A stretch of 64,000 nucleotides of DNA from Eoetvoesiella caeni (GTDB taxonomy: Bacteria > Pseudomonadota > Gammaproteobacteria > Burkholderiales > Burkholderiaceae_B): the NCBI RefSeq assembly GCF_003315175.1, contig NZ_QNRQ01000005.1, forward strand, positions 186,001 through 250,000, given 5' to 3'. The translations under genes and the position numbers were made by a program. Under the pieces are notes generated by a model that ran no database searches, was not told the origin of the DNA, and was given only the letters and a program-made list of their open reading frames with translations. Every line of letters begins with the position of its first letter. Position 1 is the stretch's first letter. This document shows positions 37,979-46,684 of this stretch, piece after piece.

Positions 37979-38701
37979 TCAAGGCTTGCAGTTTCGTACC
38001 CAGCGGCTATACAACCGGGTAAGCACCTTTTCCATAGCCCTGGTTCGGGCGGGGACGTCGCGCTGGGTTTCTTGCAATGAGGTCACGGCGGGGTTGCCGG
38101 TTGCATATTCGCGTTCCAGCCAAGCGCCGTTGCGCTCGAGCGACAGCTCGACCAGTTCGGGCGTCATTTCGAAGTGGGACTGCATGCCCAGGTGCAGATC
38201 GCACAGCACAAAGGCCTGGTTGGCGCAGTTTGCTCCCGTCGCGATGCGCACCGCGCCAAGCGGCAATTCGAAAGTATCGCCATGCCATTGGAAGGTGGGG
38301 ATGATGCTGCCCTCTTGCTCGCCCCACCAGGCTTGCGCCAGCTCGCCGCCCTCGACCACAATGTCTTGCCAGCCGATCTCGCTGCGGATGTTTTTATGGA
38401 CGTTGGCACCCAGGGCGATAGCCATCAGCTGGCTGCCCAGGCAATGCCCCGCCACCGGTATGTCCAAAGCGTCGGCTTCGCGTATCAGGGCGCATTCCTG
38501 CGCTATCCAGGGCAAAGGGTCGTGAACGCTCATGTAGCCGCCCATGAACACCAAACCGGCAAAGTCGCTGGCGGTTTCGGGCACGGTCTGGCCGTCGACG
38601 ATGCGGATGATTTCGCAGCGATACCCAAGACTTTCAAGAATGGGAATGACGAAACCGGGCTGTCCGACTTCGGTATGCTGAAAAACAACGATTGGCTTCA
38701 T
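37979..38701 (-). CDS. Class I glutamine amidotransferase-like protein, candidate gamma-glutamyl amide hydrolase
   Basis: This 240-residue protein is a free-standing class I GATase fold: LVFMGGYMSV near residue 50, nucleophile Cys87 in VAGHCLGSQLMAIALGA, and a FQWHGDTFELP region for the catalytic His. It resembles the GMP-synthase-like amidotransferases that, in aniline (AtdA2-type) pathways, hydrolyse gamma-glutamyl amides. Its start overlaps the amidase stop (ATGA at 38698-38701), making it the last gene of the Rieske/ligase operon. With a glutamine-synthetase-like ligase in the same operon, a gamma-glutamyl amide is the natural candidate substrate; this is inference. Confidence 0.85.
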   Translation of the reverse strand: MKPIVVFQHTEVGQPGFVIPILESLGYRCEIIRIVDGQTVPETASDFAGLVFMGGYMSVHDPLPWIAQECALIREADALDIPVAGHCLGSQLMAIALGANVHKNIRSEIGWQDIVVEGGELAQAWWGEQEGSIIPTFQWHGDTFELPLGAVRIATGANCANQAFVLCDLHLGMQSHFEMTPELVELSLERNGAWLEREYATGNPAVTSLQETQRDVPARTRAMEKVLTRLYSRWVRNCKP

Positions 38702-40092
38702 GGCGAAACTTCCAACAGACTTTCCAAGGCGCTGCCCAATTGCAGCACCTGCTTATCATGATACTTGCGGCCGACAATTTGCAAGCCGACGGGAAGGCCC
38801 TGTCCTCCCAACCCCATCGGAATGCTTAGCGCAGGCTGCTGGCTGACATTGAAGGGATATGCATAGCCGTTCATGGCAAACCAGTTCTCGCCGCTTTCAT
38901 TGCCGTTGGCCAAATAGCGCCCGGCCGGCGGGGCGACCGACGGCGTGCTTGGCGTCAGCAGCACATCAATATCGCAAAACGTGCGGGCCAAGGCTGTTCC
39001 CAAGGCACGCAAGCGTGTCTGGCTGGCAGCCAGTTCGGCCATGCCCAGCTGTTCTCCTGCGCGATAAAGGCCGCGAAGCTTGTCGCCCAGCAACTCCCGC
39101 CGGGACGGCGGCCATGCCTGGAAAGATTCAAAGACGCGGCTGCACCAGATGGTCCACATCGCAGCGCAAGCATCTTCAATGCCTGGCGCGACTTCTTCAA
39201 GCTGATAGCCGGCGGCCGACAAACGTGCCAGCGTGTGTTCGAAGGCCGCGGCGACGTCCGCGTCGGGCAACTGCGCGGCACCCAGCGTGCGGCTCCAACC
39301 TATACGCAAAGGCCGCTCCTGGCCATCTGCGCTGCCGCTGCGCGAAAACAGCGATGAAGGGTCGCGCGGGTCGCCTTTGGAAAACACCGACATCGCGGTA
39401 ATGCAGTCCTGCATGCTGCGCGTCAGCACACCCTGGTGCGCGAACTCGGCAAAAGCGCTGGCGGGCGCCGCCGGTATCAGGCCAAAGGTAGGTTTGAAGC
39501 CAACCAGGCCGCAATACGAGGCCGGAATCCTGACCGAGCCGCCCGCGTCGCTGCCCAGCGCCAGCGGCCCCCAGCCTGCGGCAACCTGAGCTGCCGCGCC
39601 GCTGCTTGAGCCGCCCGCGGAATGCGCGTTATTGAGCGGATTGCGCGTCAGGCCTGAGTATGGGTTTTCTGAAAGCACGGTCCAACCGAATTCAGTTGTG
39701 GTGGTCTTGCCGAAAACCACCGCGCCGGCCGCACGCAATTGAACTACGCTGGGCGCATCGACCGGCGCGGGCGGATCGTCCTGCGTCGCAAGCGAACCGC
39801 AGCGTGTCGGCCAGCCTGCAACTTGAGTCAAATCCTTGATGGACACCGGCACGCCGTCCAAAGGCCCCAAGGCCTGGCCGGCGCGATGACGCTTTTCGGA
39901 TGCTTGCGCGGCCTGCAGTGCGGCGGGCCAGACCAGATGACAGAACGCATTGATGCCCTGCGTATCGCTTTCGATAGCGGAGCGCATTGCATCCAGCGTG
40001 TCGACCGGCGAACATGCGCCGCTGCCGTACTGTTGCGACAACTGGGCGATGTCCATGGCAAGAATATCTGCCGAATCTACGCTGCCGGACAT
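38698..40092 (-). CDS. Amidase signature family hydrolase
   Basis: This 464-residue protein has the Ser-cisSer-Lys triad motifs of the amidase signature family: Lys in PVSIKDLTQVAGW near residue 86, the Gly/Ser-rich GGSSSGAAAQVAAG near 160, and the nucleophile in LGSDAGGSVRIPASYCGLVG near 180-187. Members hydrolyse amide bonds of very different substrates, so specificity is unknown. There is no signal peptide, so it is cytosolic. Its ATG overlaps the stop of the binding-protein gene upstream (TGATG at 40090-40094), and its stop overlaps the amidotransferase start. It is not GatA, as no GatB/GatC are near. Confidence 0.92.
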   Translation of the reverse strand: MSGSVDSADILAMDIAQLSQQYGSGACSPVDTLDAMRSAIESDTQGINAFCHLVWPAALQAAQASEKRHRAGQALGPLDGVPVSIKDLTQVAGWPTRCGSLATQDDPPAPVDAPSVVQLRAAGAVVFGKTTTTEFGWTVLSENPYSGLTRNPLNNAHSAGGSSSGAAAQVAAGWGPLALGSDAGGSVRIPASYCGLVGFKPTFGLIPAAPASAFAEFAHQGVLTRSMQDCITAMSVFSKGDPRDPSSLFSRSGSADGQERPLRIGWSRTLGAAQLPDADVAAAFEHTLARLSAAGYQLEEVAPGIEDACAAMWTIWCSRVFESFQAWPPSRRELLGDKLRGLYRAGEQLGMAELAASQTRLRALGTALARTFCDIDVLLTPSTPSVAPPAGRYLANGNESGENWFAMNGYAYPFNVSQQPALSIPMGLGGQGLPVGLQIVGRKYHDKQVLQLGSALESLLEVSP

Positions 40093-41258
40093 CAGTTACC
40101 GGCCTTGTAGGTCTTGAACTCGACATTGGCGAATTCACCATTTACTTTCTCAAAACGGCGTATGTATTCGTCTTGCACGATATCTCCTGTTTTCGCGTCA
40201 ATGCGGATCCGGCCGCGCGGGCTTTCTATTTCCAGGCCCTTCAGCGCGGCAATCAAGGCGGTGCCGTCCGCGTTGCCACCGGTTTTTTTCAGTGCCGCAT
40301 AAATGGCGGCCATTCCGTCATAAGCGGCGACGCTCATGATGGCGGGACGTTCGTTGTTGCCCAACAGTGCCTTGAAGCGCTGCACATACTCTTTGTTCAA
40401 GGCCGATTCATGATGCATGGAATAAGGATACACCGTCGTCATGCCCATGCCCTGCTCGCCGATGACGTTCATGATGGGTTCATCGACCACGTCGCCGGTG
40501 CCGAGCAATTTTATGCCGTCGGCGCCAAGGCCTTTGGCGCGAAACTCCTTGATGAAAGCCGGCGCAACGCTGCCGCCGTTCACAAAGGCGAACAATACAT
40601 CGGGCTTTGCATCCTTCACCCGCAGCATGTAGGGCGCGAACTCTGTCGTCACCAAGGGCGTGCGCACCGCGCCCACCACCTTGCCGCCCGCCGCTTCGAA
40701 AGTCTTCACAAAAGCCTGCTCGGCATCATGGCCGGGCGCGTAGTCCGCGACAATCACATAGGCCGTCTTGGCGCCCTGCTCGACCGCCCATTTGGCAATC
40801 GGGGGAACCACATCGGAATAGGTGAACGACGTGCGCACCATATACGGCGACTTGGCTGTTATGCCGGCCCCAGCCGCGTTCATGACGACCATGGGCAGCT
40901 TGGCTTGGGTTGCAATGGGAGCAACCGCCATGGCGTTGGGCGTAAAGCCGAATCCGGCCAGCACCTGGACTTTATCGCGCACGACAAGCTCTTGCGCCAG
41001 GCGCTTGGCGGCGTCGGGATTGGCGCCGCCCGTATCCCTGTAAACGACTTCGACACGCTTGCCAGCCACGCTATCGCCGAATTGGTCCTGGTATATCTTG
41101 ACGCCCGCCTGCATCTGGCGTCCGAACTCCGAAAATGGCCCGCTCATTTCGACGATCATGCCTACCTTGACGACATCCTGAGCCGCCGCGACTGGCGCAC
41201 CGGCAATAAGGCCCGCCAACACAGAAAGCCCCAAACAACGAAAATACAAACTCTTCAT
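40092..41258 (-). CDS. Branched-chain amino acid-type ABC substrate-binding protein (paralog 1)
   Basis: This 388-residue protein has a signal peptide (cleavage near APVAAAQD) and a periplasmic-binding type I domain (LivJ/LivK/AmiC-like): VKVGMIVEMSGPFSEFGRQM, TPNAMAVAPIATQAKLPMVV and VAAYDGMAAIYAALKK. It would bind a small ligand for import or signalling. No Liv-type permease or ATPase gene is in the window. It is clearly a paralog of the next upstream gene (similar blocks along the full length) and is coupled to the amidase gene by a TGATG overlap. AmiC-like use as a ligand sensor is a possibility given the amidase neighbour. Confidence 0.9.
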   Translation of the reverse strand: MKSLYFRCLGLSVLAGLIAGAPVAAAQDVVKVGMIVEMSGPFSEFGRQMQAGVKIYQDQFGDSVAGKRVEVVYRDTGGANPDAAKRLAQELVVRDKVQVLAGFGFTPNAMAVAPIATQAKLPMVVMNAAGAGITAKSPYMVRTSFTYSDVVPPIAKWAVEQGAKTAYVIVADYAPGHDAEQAFVKTFEAAGGKVVGAVRTPLVTTEFAPYMLRVKDAKPDVLFAFVNGGSVAPAFIKEFRAKGLGADGIKLLGTGDVVDEPIMNVIGEQGMGMTTVYPYSMHHESALNKEYVQRFKALLGNNERPAIMSVAAYDGMAAIYAALKKTGGNADGTALIAALKGLEIESPRGRIRIDAKTGDIVQDEYIRRFEKVNGEFANVEFKTYKAGN

Positions 41259-41331
41259 GATTTTCCTGGCAATACATCGAAATTCAATTCGACGGTTGTT
41301 ATTGGATAAACTTCACCTCGTTGAAATGCCG

Positions 41332-41353
41332 GGCGGGGCCCGCGGGCCCTGCC
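41332..41353 (-). promoter_or_regulatory. GC-rich hairpin between the two binding-protein genes
   Basis: GGCGGGGCCC-GC-GGGCCCTGCC is a near-perfect 10-bp inverted repeat 16 bases after the stop of the upstream binding-protein gene and about 75 bases before the next start. There is no T run. It may protect the upstream mRNA or lower downstream expression, as in other transporter operons where the binding protein is made in excess. Confidence 0.45.
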
Positions 41354-41368
41354 TCAACACGAATCGGC

Positions 41369-42559
41369 TTACTTGTCTTCTTTGGCGGGGTCCTTGACCT
41401 TGTCGAACTTGTCGAACTCGACATTGACCAGCTTGCCGTCGACTTTCTCGACCTTGCGGATATATACGGTCTGGATAATGTCGCGTGTGACCGGGTCAAT
41501 CTGGATCGGGCCGCGTGGGCTTTCGAATTGCATGCCCTTCAAGGCTTCCATGACCTTGTCGCCATTGACGTCGCCGTTCGTCTTCTTCAAGGCCTCGGCA
41601 ATTGCCGTCATGCCGTCATAGGCGGTTACGGAGAAGTAGTTGGGCCGCAGCTTGGTACCGAACTGCTCGGCGAAATCCTGCACGAACTTCTTGTTCTTGG
41701 GCGAAGGGTGGGCGTACGAGTAGTGGTGGCTGGTGACCAGGCCAAGCGCAACATCGCCGGTGGCCTCGAGGAAGCTGTCGTCGGTTGCCTCGCCCGTGGC
41801 GAACAACTTGATGCCGGCCTGCTCCATGCCGCGTTCTTTCCAGGCCTTGAGAAAGGTAGGAGGCATCACGCCCGACGGGAAAAAGAAAAACGCCGCTTCA
41901 GGTTTCATGTCCTTGATATGCTGGACATAGGCCGAGAAATCCATGTTGCTCATGGGCGTGCGAACGCTGTGCACCACGTTGCCCCCGCCCTTGGCGAATT
42001 CTTTTGCAAAGGCTTTTTCGGCATCGACACCCGAGGCGTAGTCGGCCACCACGGTGTATACGTTCTTGACGCCCTGCTTAAGAAGCCACTGGGCCATCGG
42101 CGCCGTTACCTGCTGCACGGTGAACGACAAGCGCGCGATATAAGGAGAGCTGTTCGTAATACCGGACGATGCCGCGTTCATCACAATGGTAGGAATCTTG
42201 GCTTGCGTGGAAACGGCAGCAACCGCATAGGCGTTGGGGCTGAAGTCCAGGCCGGTGATAAAGCTGACTTTGTCGCGCACAATGAGCTCTTGCGCGACGC
42301 GCTTGGCAACGTCGGGAGCCGGGCCGCCGGTGTCCTTGCGGATGACTTCCACTTCTTTGCCCGCGATCTTGCCGCCATGTTCTTTAAGGTACAGGGCAAT
42401 GCCGGCGTCGAATTGGCGTCCGTAGTCCGCGTAAGGGCCGGTGTAGGTGGCAATAAGGCCGATGCGCAGCTTGTCGTCGCCGTTATCGGCATGAGCTACG
42501 CCCAGCGCGCCCAGACAAGCCAGGGCAATAGTTGTCAACACATACTGTTTCTTTGTCAT
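41369..42559 (-). CDS. Branched-chain amino acid-type ABC substrate-binding protein (paralog 2)
   Basis: This 396-residue protein (ATG 42559, GGAAGAG 7 bases upstream) has a signal peptide with cleavage near GVAHADN and a type I periplasmic-binding domain: LRIGLIATYTGPYADYGRQF, SPNAYAVAAVSTQAKIPTIV, SVTAYDGMTAIAEALKK. Similar blocks in the same order show that it and the following gene arose by duplication. A lysine/aspartate-rich tail (FDKVKDPAKEDK) is extra. It is an orphan binding protein, with no permease nearby. A longer start at 42583 exists but is weaker. Confidence 0.92.
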   Translation of the reverse strand: MTKKQYVLTTIALACLGALGVAHADNGDDKLRIGLIATYTGPYADYGRQFDAGIALYLKEHGGKIAGKEVEVIRKDTGGPAPDVAKRVAQELIVRDKVSFITGLDFSPNAYAVAAVSTQAKIPTIVMNAASSGITNSSPYIARLSFTVQQVTAPMAQWLLKQGVKNVYTVVADYASGVDAEKAFAKEFAKGGGNVVHSVRTPMSNMDFSAYVQHIKDMKPEAAFFFFPSGVMPPTFLKAWKERGMEQAGIKLFATGEATDDSFLEATGDVALGLVTSHHYSYAHPSPKNKKFVQDFAEQFGTKLRPNYFSVTAYDGMTAIAEALKKTNGDVNGDKVMEALKGMQFESPRGPIQIDPVTRDIIQTVYIRKVEKVDGKLVNVEFDKFDKVKDPAKEDK

Positions 42560-42706
42560 AGTCTCTTCCAAATGGGTTATCAATAGTGATGGTTGCTGCT
42601 TAACTTACCTTGCTGCAGGTGAATCCGGGACGGCGCAATATGTGCATTTCGGCCAGCACACATTGCCCGCCCCGACGGGACAGGCAAATGACGAACGCAG
42701 CCCGCC

Positions 42707-44149
42707 TTAGAACATGTCGAAGTACTCGCGATGTTCCCAATCCGTTACTTCGAGATTGAAGCGAGCGATTTCCGCCTCTTTGATGAAGCACAGATAGTCG
42801 ACGAAAGATGCGCCCATCTGATCGCACAAGTGAGTGTCTTCGCGCAGGCAATGCAGCGCTTCGTCCAACGAGCGCGGCAGCAACGCGGCCGGCGTTTCGT
42901 AGGGCGCATCGGCCGAAGGCCCGGGGTCGAGCCGGCTTTCAATGCCGTGCAGGCCCGAAAACAATTGCGAAGCCATATACAGGTATGGGTTGGCCGTCGG
43001 TTCGCCGATGCGATTCTCGATACGCGTGGCGGTTTGGCCGGGGCCGCCCAATACTCGCAGCATGGCGGCGCGGTTGTCGCGCGCCCAGGCGGCGCGGTCA
43101 GGAGCCAGCGAAAACGGACGATAGCGGCGATAACCGTTAATGGTGGGACTGGCAAAAAAAGCGGCGCCGCAGGCGTGCTCTTTAAGCCCGGCCAAATAGC
43201 CCAGGCCTACTTGCGACAGGCCCACGCCTTCGGCGTCATGGGGCATGAACACATTGACACCGTCGCTTTTGCGGCGCAGCGACTGGTGCAAATGCCAGCC
43301 GCTGGACATGACATTAGGAATGCGCGGCCGGCACATGAATGTGGCGTGATAACCGTTGCGCTGGCAGATTTGCTTGATGGCGCTGCGCAGCAGGATCATC
43401 AGGTCGGCCGCGGCCACGCCGCAGCTTGGGCTGAAGGTAAGCTCGAACTGGCTGGGTCCGTATTCGATCTCGAGCGAATGCAAAGGCAGGCCCAGGGCCT
43501 GAAGCTGGCTGCGCAAGAGCTCCATCAGCGCATCGACGCGGTCGTAGCGCAGTTCAGTCAGGTACTGATAGCCGTGCGTCAGCAAAGAGACTTCTGGCGG
43601 GGTGCCGGGCTGGCCGGAATCGGCCAGCGCCATGCGTGCCTCGTCTAGCTTGAATACGTGGAACTCCACCTCCAGGCCGGCAATGAAGTCCAGGCCGTGC
43701 TCGTCCAGGCGCTGGATGGCGCGCTGCATGATATGCCGCGATGAAAACGGCCAGGGCTGGCCGTCGCACAGATACGCGTCGCACAGAACCCAGCCGGTTT
43801 TATAGGCCCAGGGCAGTATCTTGAACGTGGCTGGGTCGGCCACTACTGTGAAGTCCGAGCCGCCGCGCAGCCCATCAAGTTGATAGCCGCCGCTGTTGAA
43901 AACCGGAAATACGGTTTTATGCGATGTGTCTTTGAGCAGCAGCGTAGAGGTTAAATTGACGCCGCTCCATAAGGCGTCGCGCGCCGCTGAAGCCACCAGC
44001 GTTTTACCGCGCAAAATGCCGTGCTGGTCGGGAAACATAAAACGCAGGGTTTCGATTTCCCCAGCGTCGATGCGGCCCACCAGGTCGCGGGCTTGCCGCT
44101 GTTGCTCGTCGGACCACAGCCCGTGCCGGTCGACAAAAGAATTCATCAT
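42707..44149 (-). CDS. Glutamine synthetase-family ligase, candidate gamma-glutamyl amine synthetase
   Basis: This 480-residue protein has the complete set of glutamine synthetase active-site motifs: GLEVEFHVFKL near residue 158, EIEYGPSQFEL near 228, SGWHLHQSL near 280, ANPYLYMASQLFSG near 400, and RDNRAAMLRVLGG with RIENRIGEPTANP for ATP/glutamate. Unlike GlnA it belongs to the PuuA/IpuC/AtdA1-like branch, whose members join glutamate to an amine (putrescine, isopropylamine, aniline). Its ATG overlaps the Rieske oxygenase stop (ATGA at 44146-44149), so the two enzymes are made together. The substrate amine is not known; an aromatic or alkyl amine is inferred from the partners. Confidence 0.88.
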   Translation of the reverse strand: MMNSFVDRHGLWSDEQQRQARDLVGRIDAGEIETLRFMFPDQHGILRGKTLVASAARDALWSGVNLTSTLLLKDTSHKTVFPVFNSGGYQLDGLRGGSDFTVVADPATFKILPWAYKTGWVLCDAYLCDGQPWPFSSRHIMQRAIQRLDEHGLDFIAGLEVEFHVFKLDEARMALADSGQPGTPPEVSLLTHGYQYLTELRYDRVDALMELLRSQLQALGLPLHSLEIEYGPSQFELTFSPSCGVAAADLMILLRSAIKQICQRNGYHATFMCRPRIPNVMSSGWHLHQSLRRKSDGVNVFMPHDAEGVGLSQVGLGYLAGLKEHACGAAFFASPTINGYRRYRPFSLAPDRAAWARDNRAAMLRVLGGPGQTATRIENRIGEPTANPYLYMASQLFSGLHGIESRLDPGPSADAPYETPAALLPRSLDEALHCLREDTHLCDQMGASFVDYLCFIKEAEIARFNLEVTDWEHREYFDMF

Positions 44150-45492
44150 GCTTTTGCTTCCGCTTCCTTGGCAAGGCGTGCGCTGGCCCAGTCGGACTGG
44201 CTGCGACGCAGAAGGTCGGCTTCCTTCCAGTAGGCTGTTGGCTCCAGGCGGTCTTTGTTGATGCCGTCGATGGCGGGCGGGCCGTTCAAGGCGCTGGCCT
44301 GCTCGGAACTGATCAGCATGGGCACGTCGGACTTGCCCGCCAAGGTGCTTTCAATAGCCTGGACCAGCATACGCCGGAACATGGCAATGCCTTTGTCGGT
44401 GCTGCCCAGGTTTTCGCGGGTACGGTCCTGGATGACTCCCAGGGATTCGCACGCCCACTGATCATGAACGTTGATGTCGCTGCCCATGCCGGTATAGGTT
44501 TCGGCAAGCTGCTCGTCGACGTTGTAGCCGTAGTTGTTGCTCTTGTTCCGGCGCGAAATATAGTCGGGCAATTCGTACAGTTCCAGCCGCTGGTCGCGCA
44601 TTTGCTGCTTGTTGACCGGCCCGGTAAAGCTGGTAAAGATGGCATACCAGTAATTATTGTAGTCATCGACCGGCACATGCCATTGCGTGATGGTCATTTC
44701 AGCGCTCATGGGAATCACGAAGGCCTGCGGAAAAACCACGTTGGTGACGCGCACATGGGTTTGCTCTTCGGGGAGCTTGCGCAAGGCCGTCAGGCGCAAG
44801 CCGTAATCCGTTGTGTCGACCGAGATTTCCGGACGGTCGTATTCGCGCAGAACCTTGGTGATAGGCAGTTCGGAATCGGCCGAAGCGCCACGAAATTGCT
44901 TGCCGTAGCTGCCCGAAGTATCTTCGTCTTCGAAAAACCGGTGCAGGAACGAAGCGTGCGCCGGATCCATGCCCACTTCCAGGGCCTGCAGCCAATTGCA
45001 TTCGAACAGACCTTTGAAGGCGAACACATGCGAGTCCGGCGCCACAAAACAGTCGAACTCGGGAAAAGCGGGTGGCTCGCCTTCGCCCAGATAGGCGAAG
45101 ATAATGCCGCTGCGTTCGACCACCGGGTAGGCGCCTTGACGGATATGGGTAGACAGCTTGCTGCTTTCGGGCTCGGCCGGGGTTTCAAGGCAGTCGCCTT
45201 TGATGTTGAAGGCCCAGCCGTGGAACAGGCAGCGCAAGCCGCCGCCTTCGATGCGGCCCTTGGAAAGGTCGGCGCCCCGGTGCGGGCAGTCGCGGTCGAG
45301 CATGCCCAGATTACCGTTTTCGTCGCGGAACAAGACAAAGTCTTGCCCCATGAGCTTGACGGCGCGCACAGGCCTTTTGCCCTCAAGCTCGTCGACCAGC
45401 GCAACGGGCTGCCAATAGCGGCGCAGCAACTTGCCGGCGGGCGCCTCGGGGCCTACCCGCGTGATCAAATCGTTTCGTTCTTTACTAAGCAT
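44146..45492 (-). CDS. Rieske non-haem iron oxygenase, phthalate-dioxygenase type alpha subunit
   Basis: This 448-residue protein has the Rieske [2Fe-2S] ligands Cys69-x-His71 (CPHRGA) and Cys88-x2-His91 (CLFHGW), and the catalytic iron site Asp176-x2-His179-x4-His184 (DPAHASFLHRF). Length and the single-subunit layout fit the phthalate 4,5-dioxygenase / O-demethylase branch rather than the alpha-beta hydroxylases. Such enzymes need a reductase; none is in this window, so an unlinked one must serve. It is the first gene of a leftward operon; AAGGG lies 8 bases before ATG and a fair promoter lies upstream. Possible reactions are ring dioxygenation, N- or O-dealkylation. Confidence 0.92.
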   Translation of the reverse strand: MLSKERNDLITRVGPEAPAGKLLRRYWQPVALVDELEGKRPVRAVKLMGQDFVLFRDENGNLGMLDRDCPHRGADLSKGRIEGGGLRCLFHGWAFNIKGDCLETPAEPESSKLSTHIRQGAYPVVERSGIIFAYLGEGEPPAFPEFDCFVAPDSHVFAFKGLFECNWLQALEVGMDPAHASFLHRFFEDEDTSGSYGKQFRGASADSELPITKVLREYDRPEISVDTTDYGLRLTALRKLPEEQTHVRVTNVVFPQAFVIPMSAEMTITQWHVPVDDYNNYWYAIFTSFTGPVNKQQMRDQRLELYELPDYISRRNKSNNYGYNVDEQLAETYTGMGSDINVHDQWACESLGVIQDRTRENLGSTDKGIAMFRRMLVQAIESTLAGKSDVPMLISSEQASALNGPPAIDGINKDRLEPTAYWKEADLLRRSQSDWASARLAKEAEAKA

Positions 45493-45528
45493 AATGACTA
45501 CCCTTGAGAAAACTGCGAATTACCATTG

Positions 45529-45558
45529 ATTGTATTCAAATTGTTTTTATTTCCACAA
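45529..45558 (-). promoter_or_regulatory. Probable promoter of the Rieske-ligase-amidase operon
   Basis: On the minus strand TTGTGG (plus 45553-45558), an 18-base spacer and TACAAT (plus 45529-45534) form a reasonable sigma-70 promoter 37 bases before the Rieske ATG, which has AAGGG at the right distance. Confidence 0.45.
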
Positions 45559-45837
45559 GGCGAAATTTATTAGTAAATACCCTTATAAAGCAACCACAAC
45601 AACAGCAAATAAATGTGGGATTTAATTTTTTACTCATTAATATCAACAAATTAAATAATAAAAAATCGAAAGCTCTCAAATGCTATGGACACAAGATAAA
45701 AACATTCCAGCAGCAATGAAGCGCTGTTCTGATGGAATTCTATGATTTTTATCGGAAAATCTTAAAAAATACGCGCATAAACCCGCAAAATAATTAAATA
45801 CACCTCTGTTTTACAACGGAATTAAGAGAAATACCTA

Positions 45838-45845
45838 TGTATACA
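45838..45845. promoter_or_regulatory. Candidate operator of the FCD-type GntR regulator
   Basis: TGTATACA is a perfect 8-base palindrome 98 bases before the GntR start. FCD-subfamily GntR proteins bind short palindromes with GT...AC half sites, so this is a plausible self- or divergent-promoter operator. It is too short to be sure. Confidence 0.35.
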
Positions 45846-45943
45846 ATAAGGCCCGGATTCGCTAAACTGCCGCCTTAAGATAAACTCACGCCAACGGCTT
45901 TTTCCATTCAACCGGCGCCAACTTTATTGAACAGACTTCCGTC

Positions 45944-46684
45944 ATGACTTCACTGCAATCCCGTGTCCTTGTTCAATTGCGCGGCCTTATTCTTCAAGGC
46001 GCTTTCGCCCCGGGCGAGCGCCTTACCGAAATCCCGCTGGCCGAGCGCCTGAAAGCATCGCGCACGCCGGTGCGCCAGGCGCTTGTCAGCCTGGAACACG
46101 AAGGCCTTATCGAACTCTCGCCCGGCGGCGGCTACCAAATGCGCAGCTTCACCATGCAGGACGTCTCCGATGCCATACGGCTGCGAGGCGTCATCGAAGG
46201 CTTTGCCGCAAGGCTCCTGGCCGAAAACGGCGCTTCACGGCGTACGCTGCGCATCCTGCATGAATGCCTGGACGACGGCGACAAAATCGTCAACAAGGCC
46301 AGCATGGACCTGGACGACTACGCGGCCTATGTCGACATGAACGACCGCTTCCACCATGTATTGATCACAAGCTGCGGCAACCGGGCGCTGGAACGCACCA
46401 TGGAAATGCTGAACGGCCAGGCCTTCGGCGCCCCCAGCGCCACCTTGCCCATGCAGTCGTCCATGGACGAGGGCCAGGAATGGATGAAGCATGCCCATCG
46501 CACCCACCACGCCATCGTGCACGCCATTGAACACAGCCAGGGTTCGCGCGCCCAGGCGCTGGGCGAAGAACATGTGGAAATTGCCCGGCAGAATCTGGAC
46601 TACGCGCTTGAAAAGCCCGAGCTCGCCGCCAAGATCCTGCCCGGCATTCACCTGATTGCAGACGCGCCGGCACGCAAGAACTAG
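45944..46684 (+). CDS. GntR-family regulator, FCD (FadR-like) type
   Basis: This 246-residue protein has an N-terminal winged helix (LRGLILQGAFAPGERLTEIPLAERLKAS, TPVRQALVSLEHEGLIEL) and an all-helical FCD domain with metal/ligand residues such as DMNDRFHHVL and HHAIVHAIE. FCD regulators sense organic acids, amino acids or CoA-linked metabolites and usually repress a neighbouring catabolic operon. It is divergent from the Rieske operon and upstream of the broken feruloyl-CoA synthetase gene, so it may control one or both. Confidence 0.9.
   Translation: MTSLQSRVLVQLRGLILQGAFAPGERLTEIPLAERLKASRTPVRQALVSLEHEGLIELSPGGGYQMRSFTMQDVSDAIRLRGVIEGFAARLLAENGASRRTLRILHECLDDGDKIVNKASMDLDDYAAYVDMNDRFHHVLITSCGNRALERTMEMLNGQAFGAPSATLPMQSSMDEGQEWMKHAHRTHHAIVHAIEHSQGSRAQALGEEHVEIARQNLDYALEKPELAAKILPGIHLIADAPARKN

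Larger units (their letters stand above)
45493..45943. other. Highly AT-rich divergent intergenic region between the Rieske operon and the GntR gene
   Basis: This 451-bp region contrasts sharply with its surroundings: about 45540-45840 is dominated by A and T runs (for example tattagtaaataccc, aataataaaaaatcg). It separates two divergent transcription units and holds a probable promoter for the Rieske operon and a GTATAC palindrome near the GntR gene. A 71-codon frame (45504-45719) rich in Asn, Lys and Gln is a composition artefact. Such AT islands often are targets of H-NS/MvaT-like silencers. Confidence 0.7.

Noticed and set aside
38698-40092. GatA subunit of Glu-tRNA amidotransferase
   Set aside because: No GatB or GatC gene is near, and the gene is coupled to catabolic genes.
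45504-45719. A 71-codon frame in the AT-rich region
   Set aside because: Its Asn/Lys/Gln-rich composition follows from the AT content; no start signal or family resemblance.
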